A model generated the notes under the pieces. It had not been told where the DNA came from, made no database searches, and saw nothing but the letters and a program-made list of their open reading frames with translations. Below are positions 1-6,990 of a stretch of 11,691 bases of DNA, piece by piece. Every line of letters begins with the position of its first letter. Within the stretch, counting starts at the first letter, position 1. A program made the translations under genes and the position numbers. The DNA is from Flavobacteriales bacterium UBA5939 (GTDB lineage Bacteria > Bacteroidota > Bacteroidia > Flavobacteriales > Schleiferiaceae), in contig DJCX01000100.1 in assembly GCA_002430755.1 (NCBI GenBank), forward strand, positions 1 to 11,691. The letters run 5' to 3'.

Positions 1-300
1 GGAACTCTCGACCAATGCACAAAAGACGGTATTGTCCCTATGGCTTGGTCGCCGCTTGGTGGCGGAGACTTACCTGCAGCTTTGGTTGAAGAGTTGAAGA
101 AGTGGGCCACTGAATTTGGAACAACACCACAAGTCATCGCATTGGCTTGGCTCATGCAGCATCCTGCTGGAATATTACCTGTCATAGGAACCACGAAAGA
201 AGACCACCTCGTAAAAAGTAAAGAAGCCTTGAGTATCAAGCTAGATCGCCAGCAATGGTATAGCATATATCAAGCTTCTACCGGAGTCAGAATACCATAA
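1..300 (+). CDS. Aldo/keto reductase, YdhF-like, C-terminal part (5' end outside window)
   Basis: The frame is open from base 1 to TAA at 298-300, giving the last 99 residues of a protein that begins outside the window. The readable sequence (LDQCTKDGIVPMAWSPLGGG, then a helix ending in ALAWLMQHP, then ILPVIGTTKEDHL) follows the C-terminal part of NAD(P)H-dependent aldo/keto reductases. The closest pattern I know is E. coli YdhF, which has MAWSCLGGG, PIIGS and a similar RQQW near the end. In this fold the PVIGTTK segment lies by the adenosine phosphate of NADP(H). The catalytic Asp/Tyr/Lys/His residues would be upstream and cannot be checked. The substrate is unknown. The ATG at 40 is an internal methionine, not the start. 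The stop lies 2 bases before ppc, so the two are probably co-transcribed, but no pathway link is apparent. Confidence 0.88.
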   Translation, partial: GTLDQCTKDGIVPMAWSPLGGGDLPAALVEELKKWATEFGTTPQVIALAWLMQHPAGILPVIGTTKEDHLVKSKEALSIKLDRQQWYSIYQASTGVRIP

Positions 301-302
301 GT

Positions 303-2843
303 ATGGAAACACAGGAAAATCTCGCGTTAAGTGCGGCGAATTACGAGAATCAAGTAGGACTGAAGTTCCAGCTCTACAACAGTCTCTTTCTCACTTTGCC
401 TTTAGACGGTATACGCAATACGGGGATGTTTATCCCAATACTTAACGAATACTGCTTGAACCGATTGGCGGAAGGGCATAGCCCAAAAGACATCATTGAG
501 CAGTTCTTTGACGAGTACAAAGAGGGTGAAGACCTACAGAGCAGACACAACTTTTTGTTTAAAGTCTTGCAATATGTAGAGCGTCAAGTAGTTTTGGTTG
601 ATGCACTCGAGGATGCGGCCTACGGGAAGCTGAATAACTTGAGTGGAAAAGGATCTCTGAGTGAGTTGATGATGCGTACCGAACGCACCGGTAACTTGGA
701 TGAACTTAAGAATAGACTGCAAGAATTCTCTATTCGTCCTGTTCTTACCGCACACCCTACGCAGTTTTATCCGGGTCGAGTTCTTGCCATCATTACGGAC
801 TTGACCGAGGCTATTCAGAAAAACGATTTGTCGTCCATTCGCATGTACCTCAAGCAGCTTGGTAAGACGCCGTTTTTCCAAAAGAAAAAGCCAACTCCTT
901 ACGATGAGGCCATCAACCTCATATGGTACTTGCAAAATGTATTTTACAAGAGTGCCGGAGACATTACCGCAGAAATGCGTCGAAGCCTCCCAGATTGGGA
1001 CGGTACACTGAATCTAATCAACCTTGGTTTTTGGCCAGGAGGTGACCGTGACGGAAATCCGTTCGTAAGTGTAGAAACCACTAAAAAGGTGGCAGACCGT
1101 CTTCGCGATGTGCTTCTTCAATGTTACTACCAAGATCTCAGAAGTCTTCGTCGCAGAATTTCCTTTGATGGTGTCTATGAAGACCTCATGGCGATTGAAA
1201 AGCAAGTGCTACGTTGCATCCGTCATCAAGAGGATTGGGACTTTATTTCGTTCCGGGAAGCCCTGCGTGGAGTACGTTCAGATTTGATCCAAAAACACGA
1301 CAGCATCTTCGTAGAATTGGTCGAAGAATTGCTCGACCGTGTGGCACTGTTTGGGTCGCACTTTGCGAGTATTGATATTCGCCAAGACAGCAGAGAAATC
1401 AAGCGAGCTTTCGATGCCTTGCTCGATCAATTAGGTCTGCAAGAGCCGGGTACTCCCGAAGAGCTCTTCAAGATGAATGCAAGCTGGGACGGAACGCTCA
1501 CCGGCGATGACCGTATTGACGACACCTTACAAAGCTTTAAGACCATTCGTGCAATACAAGCATCTAATGGTCCAAAAGGTGCGCACAGGTATATCATTTC
1601 AAATTGTCGAGGTGCTATGGATGTAGCACGTGTATTCGCCTTAGCTCGCTGGACTGCCTTTGGTTCTGAGAAGGTAACCGTGGACGTAGTTCCGCTCTTT
1701 GAGACTATTGACGATTTGGTAGGTGCGGGAGCATCGATGAATACCTTGTATTCTGATGAGAATCACCGCGCCCATTTGCAGCGTAGAGGAAACAAGCAGA
1801 CCATTATGCTTGGATTTTCTGACGGTACGAAAGACGGAGGTTATATGTCTGCCAACTGGAACATCTATCGCGCCAAGGAGAACCTCACCCGTGTGTCTAA
1901 ACAAAACGATATAGATGTGCTCTTCTTTGACGGGCGTGGGGGACCACCCGCACGTGGAGGGGGTAATACCCACAACTTCTATGCTTCGTTAGGTAAGAAT
2001 ATAGCCTCCTCTGAGATTCAACTTACAGTTCAAGGGCAGACGATTTCAAGCAATTTTGGTACGCCGGTAAGTGCTCAGTTCAATATGGAGCAGTTGATTA
2101 CCGCCGGTCTAGAAAACCTGCTGTTGGAGGACGATACCAAACTGTTGCAACCGGCTGAACGTCAACTTTTGGAACAGCTTAGTGATATCAGTTTAAAGAG
2201 TTACACTGCGCTCAAAGAAAATCCACTATTCACTGAATTCCTTGAGGAAATGAGCCCTTTGAAGTTTTACGGAATGGCCAACATTGGCTCTCGTCCTTCA
2301 AAGCGCGGTAAAGCGAAGAAATTGGAATTAGATGACCTTCGTGCCATTCCATTTGTAGGTGCTTGGTCGCAACTGAAGATGAATATTCCTGGGTTTTACG
2401 GATTGGGTCAAGCAATTGAGCAACTGGCATCCGAAGGAAAGTTGCATGAAGTTGAAGCGTTGTACAAGAAGTCTAAGTTCTTTAGAACACTCGTTGAGAA
2501 CTCTATGCAAAGTATGTGTAAGACCTTCTTCCCGCTTACTTCCTACATGGCAGATGATCCTAAATTTGGTGCGTTTTGGTCTTCCATGAACGAAGAATTC
2601 GAACGCACGCAGGAGTGGGTGTTAAAGATCAGTGGGCAGCCAGAGTTGTTGTCAAATAACCCAGGTATTAAAGCCTCCATCGCTTTGCGTGAAAACATCG
2701 TGTTATCGCTTCTGGTCATTCAGCAATATGCGCTTATCACGTTAAGAGATTGTGATTGTACTGATCAAGAAAAAGCGATACTCGAAAAGCTTGTAGTGCG
2801 ATCCTTGTATGGAAACATCAATGCTTCTCGAAACAGCGCGTAG
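303..2843 (+). CDS. ppc: Phosphoenolpyruvate carboxylase
   Basis: This cytoplasmic enzyme makes oxaloacetate from phosphoenolpyruvate and bicarbonate, refilling the TCA cycle. The protein has 846 residues, against 883 in E. coli. Visible landmarks, aligned by eye to E. coli, are: catalytic His151 in VLTAHPTQ; GFWPGGDRDGNP near 242-253; the metal-binding pair Glu467 (PLFETIDDL) and Asp507 (GFSDGTKDGG); and the GRGGPPARGGG loop with Arg545 and Arg551. Residues matching the E. coli aspartate-inhibition site are also present: Lys740, Arg796, Arg551 and Asn844. This suggests feedback inhibition by aspartate or malate is kept. Two oddities are TAHPTQFYPG instead of the TAHPTE plus Arg-rich run, and a C-terminus RNSA instead of the usual terminal glycine (RNTG); the first I recall from other Bacteroidota. 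The ATG at 303 follows the reductase stop by 2 bases and has no clear Shine-Dalgarno sequence. A strong terminator follows. Confidence 0.97.
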   Translation: METQENLALSAANYENQVGLKFQLYNSLFLTLPLDGIRNTGMFIPILNEYCLNRLAEGHSPKDIIEQFFDEYKEGEDLQSRHNFLFKVLQYVERQVVLVDALEDAAYGKLNNLSGKGSLSELMMRTERTGNLDELKNRLQEFSIRPVLTAHPTQFYPGRVLAIITDLTEAIQKNDLSSIRMYLKQLGKTPFFQKKKPTPYDEAINLIWYLQNVFYKSAGDITAEMRRSLPDWDGTLNLINLGFWPGGDRDGNPFVSVETTKKVADRLRDVLLQCYYQDLRSLRRRISFDGVYEDLMAIEKQVLRCIRHQEDWDFISFREALRGVRSDLIQKHDSIFVELVEELLDRVALFGSHFASIDIRQDSREIKRAFDALLDQLGLQEPGTPEELFKMNASWDGTLTGDDRIDDTLQSFKTIRAIQASNGPKGAHRYIISNCRGAMDVARVFALARWTAFGSEKVTVDVVPLFETIDDLVGAGASMNTLYSDENHRAHLQRRGNKQTIMLGFSDGTKDGGYMSANWNIYRAKENLTRVSKQNDIDVLFFDGRGGPPARGGGNTHNFYASLGKNIASSEIQLTVQGQTISSNFGTPVSAQFNMEQLITAGLENLLLEDDTKLLQPAERQLLEQLSDISLKSYTALKENPLFTEFLEEMSPLKFYGMANIGSRPSKRGKAKKLELDDLRAIPFVGAWSQLKMNIPGFYGLGQAIEQLASEGKLHEVEALYKKSKFFRTLVENSMQSMCKTFFPLTSYMADDPKFGAFWSSMNEEFERTQEWVLKISGQPELLSNNPGIKASIALRENIVLSLLVIQQYALITLRDCDCTDQEKAILEKLVVRSLYGNINASRNSA

Positions 2844-2863
2844 CGCAAAATTTTAGATAACCT

Positions 2864-2894
2864 AAAAAAGGCGCCCCAGCGGGGCGCCTTTTTT
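2864..2894. terminator. Bidirectional intrinsic terminator between ppc and the metal operon
   Basis: Left arm 2864-2877 is six A then GGCGCCCC. The loop AGC is at 2878-2880. Right arm 2881-2894 is GGGGCGCC then six T. This gives a perfect 8-bp GC stem extended by six A-T pairs, with a U run on either strand. It lies 20 bases after the ppc stop (+) and 1 base beyond the stop of the receptor gene (-), so it can serve both convergent transcripts. Confidence 0.93.
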
Positions 2895-2895
2895 G

Positions 2896-4929
2896 TTATT
2901 CAGTTCGTAGGTCATAACGCCATCCTGCATAAAGCTGGCGTCCCATGATAGGCCCCCAAACGATGGAAGCGTCGAATCGGTCCTCAAAAGGCAAGTCTCC
3001 GCCCAGCACTGGGTCTAATTGACGCACGTTCAGTGCATTTTGAAGACCGACATATACTTGGCCAAACTTGCGACTTTCTTTGCTTACTTGAAAGCCAAGC
3101 ATAGTGAATGCTGGGCTTCTCTTGGCATAGCCGACATCCGGTAGGCGCTGTGAGCTGTTGTAGGTAGCGTTGATTTCAAGTCCTACACCATTGCGACTAG
3201 AATAGCTGGTTCCGAGATAAATCAAATGAGGAACATTTAAAATCACATCCTCTAGACCATTGCCAATGGTTACACCGCTTAAATCGCGCTGCTTGGCTTC
3301 TTGGTAGCGATAAGCTGCCTTTACCATAGTTCGGTGAATCAGCTCGTACTGAGCACCTATTTGATAGGAGAGTGCATAAGGCCGATTCACAGTGTTCTGA
3401 ACTAAGGATACAATGGCTGAATCTGCGCTATAATCAAAGTCAAAGATGACCTTGGAATCAAAGGTGTTCAGATATACATCGGCATACCACTGAAGCTCCT
3501 TGTAAAATACATCCTGAGTCCAGGTTACGCCTGCACCTAAAGTGGTGCTTTTTTCAATAGGCATGTCAAGGCCTTCGGGGGTTTCGAGATTCGTAAAGTT
3601 GAATCCACGACTGTTTGCCATATACCCCATGTATTCTGCTCCTAGTGTAGCAATACGGTAGGATCTGCTCGCTTGTGTTCGCAGCGCCCATGGTCCAATG
3701 TTGTATTTGATGTGGAGCCGAGGTACATAGAAAAATCGTGAGTCATCACCGGTATATAAACCGTCCAAACGTTGTCCCAAAATCATACTCAACCCTTGGC
3801 CGTCCGGCGAGGTAACAAAACTATATTCACCATAAGCACCCGCCACCATTGCGCTGTAGCTGCCATCTCTATTCCAGAGTTGTTGTTCTATAGCAAAGGC
3901 ATTTAGATCTAGTCCACCTTTGAAGGTATGTCTAGTATCCCAAATATTGTCCTGAAAAATTAGGTTCCCGTACAATCGTTGCTCTTTGCCGGTAAATGGC
4001 AAGTTGCCAAAGTAACTGTCAAGATCTTGATATGTGGCCGAGAATTGTGTTCCAATACTGCGGTTGATACCACCGTCGAGGAAATAACCGCGTTTGGCCC
4101 ACAGCTCATAGCGCTCGGTTTGGAGCTCGTGCGACCAGATAGGAACAAGAGTTGGGTACCCGTAAAGGGTGCTGCCTCCTATGTTTTTGATAGCACTTGC
4201 TTTCACACCAAATTGGGCTTCACTGTTTTTTCCGCTGTGCTTCCAGGCATTTTGGACGAAGTAATGTTGGGAGAGCGGAGCATCTAAATAACCGTCATTG
4301 TTGTTGTCCCAACGGAAAAGCTGTTGGCGTCCATGGATCATCACATTTGAAGACAACTTCTTTCCTTGTTTCCAAGAATAGATGGCGTTTTGCTCGAACC
4401 TTCCAGGGCCAGTAAAGAGGTTGAAATGTCCCTTTTGCTTGGTAAAACTAGGCCTTAGTTCATAATTAATCTGGCCACTCATAGCGCTGGCACCATTGAC
4501 TACACTACCCGGACCTTTGGTCAACTGAATACTCTGGATCCAAGCGCCAGGAATGAGTGCAAGTCCTAAAACAGAAGATAAACCGCCCATAGTCTGAAGA
4601 TTGCCCCGGGTGTATAGCGCATAAGGACCTTCAAGGCCAAGCAGCTTGATCTGTCGCGTACCAGTTACTGCATCTGTAAACGATGCAGAGATTGATGCGT
4701 TGGTCTCAAAACTTTCGCTGAGGTCACAACAAGCGGCTTTTCTCAACTCTACCTCAGAGATGAGTTCTTGACTGAGAATAGATTTGCTCGAAATACTTAC
4801 TCCAGGATCTCTGTCCACGGATACCTCGTCAAGGGTCTCAAATAACTGAATACTCGAAGTATCAGCTTGCCCCCATAGGAAAATAGGGAATAGCCCTAAA
4901 AGGACTATCCTTGAAAATAATGACTTCAC
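2896..4929 (-). CDS. TonB-dependent outer-membrane receptor, metal-associated type
   Basis: This 677-residue protein has a signal peptide (residues 1-20, ending FLWG before QAD), so the mature form is exported. LDEVSV near 33-38 may be the TonB box. A plug domain follows, with KAACCDLSESFETN at 64-77, then the TDAVTGTRQIKLLGLEGPY stretch, IPGAWIQSIQLTKGPGSVVNG and SGQINYELRP. The remainder is beta-barrel-like, rich in alternating aromatic strands. The CC-containing plug motif belongs to a Bacteroidota receptor group usually found next to HMA-domain and HYC_CC_PP proteins, as here, so a copper or other soft-metal ligand is likely; the ligand itself is inferred. Family members often carry an N-terminal carboxypeptidase-regulatory-like domain, absent here. 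The start is GTG at 4929, chosen because it gives a clean signal peptide and lies 7 bases after the preceding stop. The stop is TAA, directly before the shared terminator. Confidence 0.92.
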   Translation of the reverse strand: MKSLFSRIVLLGLFPIFLWGQADTSSIQLFETLDEVSVDRDPGVSISSKSILSQELISEVELRKAACCDLSESFETNASISASFTDAVTGTRQIKLLGLEGPYALYTRGNLQTMGGLSSVLGLALIPGAWIQSIQLTKGPGSVVNGASAMSGQINYELRPSFTKQKGHFNLFTGPGRFEQNAIYSWKQGKKLSSNVMIHGRQQLFRWDNNNDGYLDAPLSQHYFVQNAWKHSGKNSEAQFGVKASAIKNIGGSTLYGYPTLVPIWSHELQTERYELWAKRGYFLDGGINRSIGTQFSATYQDLDSYFGNLPFTGKEQRLYGNLIFQDNIWDTRHTFKGGLDLNAFAIEQQLWNRDGSYSAMVAGAYGEYSFVTSPDGQGLSMILGQRLDGLYTGDDSRFFYVPRLHIKYNIGPWALRTQASRSYRIATLGAEYMGYMANSRGFNFTNLETPEGLDMPIEKSTTLGAGVTWTQDVFYKELQWYADVYLNTFDSKVIFDFDYSADSAIVSLVQNTVNRPYALSYQIGAQYELIHRTMVKAAYRYQEAKQRDLSGVTIGNGLEDVILNVPHLIYLGTSYSSRNGVGLEINATYNSSQRLPDVGYAKRSPAFTMLGFQVSKESRKFGQVYVGLQNALNVRQLDPVLGGDLPFEDRFDASIVWGPIMGRQLYAGWRYDLRTE

Positions 4930-4936
4930 AACTCGC

Positions 4937-5323
4937 CTATTTTTTCTCTTGGGTACAGAGTGCTTCGCCTAGGCCGTGTTTTGCTCGCTGACCGGGATCG
5001 CGAAAGCGGCAACAACCGTGAATGTTTGCGTATTGCTCGTCTGAGGCAAGAGCGCCTTTAACATCGTGACCAGCCGCATTTATTGAGGCGATAATTTCCT
5101 CTTTACTGATTTTGTCGTTTCTAAAGACGAGGTCAAGTTGGTGAGTTTCTTTGTCCCAATTTACTTTCTTTACTCCTGGCAAGTAAGCGGCGTTTTCAAT
5201 ACGCTCTTTACACATGCCGCAGAGGCCGTCAACCTCGATTGAAGTTTCAGTGATTTTAGACTGTGCAGCTGAGTTGAAGGTCATTGCTACCACTGCAAGT
5301 AGCGTTAAGAAGTATTTTTTCAT
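4937..5323 (-). CDS. Secreted HMA-domain (heavy-metal-associated) protein
   Basis: A 128-residue protein with a signal peptide (KKYFLTLLAVVAMTF, likely cleaved after SAAQ at about 21), so it should act in the periplasm or at the envelope. Residues 24-90 form an HMA-like ferredoxin fold. The metal motif is CGMC (Cys35, Cys38; bases 5210-5221), followed by KERIE, and GVKKVNWDKE is the usual second strand. A second potential site lies after the domain: IHGCCRFRD with His102, Cys104 and Cys105. This extra CC motif is typical of the Bacteroidota version found beside TonB receptors and is absent from ordinary MerP/CopZ chaperones. A further Cys122 sits in a short tail. It is the middle gene of the trio, 46 bases after the HYC_CC_PP-like gene and 7 bases before the receptor. 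Copper(I) is the likeliest ligand by family analogy, but the sequence does not fix the metal. Confidence 0.92.
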   Translation of the reverse strand: MKKYFLTLLAVVAMTFNSAAQSKITETSIEVDGLCGMCKERIENAAYLPGVKKVNWDKETHQLDLVFRNDKISKEEIIASINAAGHDVKGALASDEQYANIHGCCRFRDPGQRAKHGLGEALCTQEKK

Positions 5324-5369
5324 TGTGATATTCTTTGTAGTTAAAATTGATCTTTGGGTGAATCAATGG

Positions 5370-5786
5370 TTAACTGTACACAATGATTTGCTGGTGTTTT
5401 AAATACAACGGTGGTCCGTTATTCTGAATTGGACCATTCGTTGAAAATGAATCGATGCCCAATTCTTCAGACGCATCGTAATCTTTTTGAAAGTCTTCAA
5501 TGAATATGACCTTGCTGAATACCTGAGTATCGAAGTGGCTTTCATCGAGTTCTATGTTGCTGCTAATACAGCAATCTTCTTCATCTCTCGAATTTGGCGA
5601 TTGAGGTTCTTGCGCATGGCACAATTTAACAACACTCTGGCAACACGAAGGTGTGCTATGGTGGTCTTCATGTGCGACGCTTAAGTGCACCTTTTGCTCG
5701 TGCCCGCAAAAGTGCAAAAGGGCAGGTGCCCCTGTACTCACTAGGGCATAAAACAATGTAAATATGAGAGTTGCAATGCGACGCAT
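5370..5786 (-). CDS. HYC_CC_PP-family-like secreted Cys/His-rich protein
   Basis: A 138-residue protein with an N-terminal hydrophobic signal segment (residues 3-22). The mature part is rich in Cys and His: HFC at 25-27, HEDHH at 39-43, CC at 48-49, Cys56-His57 and CC at 72-73. A PPLYL motif lies at 125-129 near the C-terminus. This order (H-x-C, CC, CC, PP) matches the small Bacteroidota family named HYC_CC_PP, with Phe replacing Tyr in the first motif. The biochemical function is not known to me. The Cys/His content and place at the head of an operon with an HMA protein and a TonB receptor suggest periplasmic or surface metal binding. The only Met that gives the signal peptide is at 5786. 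It lies 4 bases after a promoter-like TAATTTTG, so the message may be leaderless. No Shine-Dalgarno sequence is visible. Confidence 0.85.
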   Translation of the reverse strand: MRRIATLIFTLFYALVSTGAPALLHFCGHEQKVHLSVAHEDHHSTPSCCQSVVKLCHAQEPQSPNSRDEEDCCISSNIELDESHFDTQVFSKVIFIEDFQKDYDASEELGIDSFSTNGPIQNNGPPLYLKHQQIIVYS

Positions 5787-5790
5787 GTGA

Positions 5791-5819
5791 CAAAATTAAC
5801 CAATACCTTTGAGATACAA
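5791..5819 (-). promoter_or_regulatory. Putative Bacteroidota-type promoter of the metal operon
   Basis: On the - strand, TTG (5819-5817) is followed after 18 bases by TAATTTTG (5798-5791), fitting the Bacteroidota pattern of TTG, 17-23 bases, TAnnTTTG. The ATG at 5786 comes 4 bases later, so transcription would start at or very near the start codon. Recognised by pattern only. Confidence 0.55.
5804..5811 (+). promoter_or_regulatory. Putative -7 element of the purT promoter
   Basis: TACCTTTG on the + strand matches TAnnTTTG and sits 18 bases before the purT ATG. No good upstream TTG is found at the usual spacing, so the -33 part is weak. The motif lies inside the spacer of the opposing metal-operon promoter, so both promoters share about 30 bases. 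Confidence 0.45.
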
Positions 5820-5829
5820 TATTCGTGCC

Positions 5830-6990
5830 ATGAAGAAAGTGATGATGTTGGGCTCCGGGGAGCTCGGGAAAGAAGTTGTAATTGCCTTGCAAAGGCTCGG
5901 GTGTACGGTCATAGCTTGTGATGCTTATGAGGGCGCCCCAGCGATGCAAGTTGCCGACGAGTTTGAAGTTTTTTCAATGCTTGATGGCGCTGCACTGGAA
6001 AAAGCCGTGCGTAAGCATTCTCCCGACATTTTAGTTCCTGAAGTGGAGAGCATTCGTACAGATAAGTTGTACGAATTCGAAGGAGAGGGTATCCAAGTAA
6101 CACCTTCAGCAAAAGCAGCTAATTTCACAATGAACCGAAAACTTATCCGTGATTTAGCTGCTAAGGATTTAGGTCTTCGTACAGCACCATATGCCTATGC
6201 GACAAACATTGAAGAATTTGAATCGGCTGTTAAAGAAATAGGCTTGCCTTGTGTGGTGAAGCCACTAATGTCGAGTTCCGGTAAAGGACAAAGCGTAGTG
6301 AAGGACGCTAGTGAACTAGAGGCTGCCTTTACCTATGCTATGGAAGGAAGTCGTGGAGACCTTAAAGAGATCATCGTAGAGGGTTTTATTGATTTCCATA
6401 CCGAAATCACACTACTAACGGTTACACAGAAAGAAGGAGAGACGTTGTTCTGTGCGCCTATTGGTCACCGTCAAGAACGTGGCGATTATCAAGAAAGCTG
6501 GCAGCCGTGCGCTATGGATAGAGCACAGCTTGAGGAAGCTCAGGAAATGGCGAGAAAAGTTACTCAGGCTCTCGGTGGCGCTGGCATTTGGGGTATTGAA
6601 TTTTTCTTAGGGCATGATGCTGTGTATTTCTCAGAGCTGAGCCCGCGTCCGCACGATACAGGAATGGTTACCCTCGCTGGAACGCAGAATTTCAATGAAT
6701 TTGAATTGCACGCACGTGCACTTTTGGGCTTGAATATTCCATCCATAGAACTCAGATATCCCGGTGTAAGTGCTGTGGTACTTGCGGAAAAAGAGGGGGT
6801 TCCTGTTTATTCTGGAATGGAATTGGCCGCAGCCCAGCCTCAATCAGATTTTAAGATTTTTGGAAAGCCAACTACTAGACCGTACCGCAGAATGGCGGTT
6901 GCTTTAGCCTACGATAGAACTGGTAATGAAACAATGGATACGATGCGCGAGCGCGCTGCAAACATTGCCGCAATGATTAAAGTGCATTAA
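5830..6990 (+). CDS. purT: Formate-dependent phosphoribosylglycinamide formyltransferase (GAR transformylase 2)
   Basis: This ATP-grasp enzyme joins formate to glycinamide ribonucleotide using ATP, the third step of purine synthesis, without needing formyl-tetrahydrofolate. The 386 residues track E. coli PurT (392) almost end to end: VMMLGSGELGKEV at 4-16, APAM and MLDG, then PEVESI, TMNRKLIRDLAA, PCVVKPLMSSSGKGQS with the ATP loop at 148-155, EITLLTV, GHRQERGDYQESWQP, the metal-binding Glu257 and Glu269, and SPRPHDTGMVTL at 271-282. The ATG at 5830 was chosen because it begins directly with the Rossmann-like first strand. A TTG seven codons upstream overlaps the promoter motif and is less likely. 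The gene diverges from the metal operon, and its 3' end overlaps the next gene, on the other strand, by 14 bases. No purine operon partners are next to it. Confidence 0.97.
   Translation: MKKVMMLGSGELGKEVVIALQRLGCTVIACDAYEGAPAMQVADEFEVFSMLDGAALEKAVRKHSPDILVPEVESIRTDKLYEFEGEGIQVTPSAKAANFTMNRKLIRDLAAKDLGLRTAPYAYATNIEEFESAVKEIGLPCVVKPLMSSSGKGQSVVKDASELEAAFTYAMEGSRGDLKEIIVEGFIDFHTEITLLTVTQKEGETLFCAPIGHRQERGDYQESWQPCAMDRAQLEEAQEMARKVTQALGGAGIWGIEFFLGHDAVYFSELSPRPHDTGMVTLAGTQNFNEFELHARALLGLNIPSIELRYPGVSAVVLAEKEGVPVYSGMELAAAQPQSDFKIFGKPTTRPYRRMAVALAYDRTGNETMDTMRERAANIAAMIKVH

Noticed and set aside
534..2510. Several - strand open frames of 60-133 codons within ppc
   Set aside because: The + frame is an unambiguous phosphoenolpyruvate carboxylase throughout; the antisense frames show no family features or start signals.
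3979..4415. Open frames of 102 and 72 codons on the + strand inside the TonB receptor gene
   Set aside because: They lie antisense to a well-supported gene, have no recognisable motif and read as shadows of its coding sequence.
5930..5945. GGCGCCCCAGCG within purT, also present in the terminator at 2870-2881
   Set aside because: It is a short GC-rich coincidence inside a conserved coding stretch; it lacks the second arm and cannot form the same hairpin.
5668..6128. - strand frames across the metal operon head and the purT start
   Set aside because: They conflict with the HYC_CC_PP-like gene and with purT, and have no signal peptide or domain.
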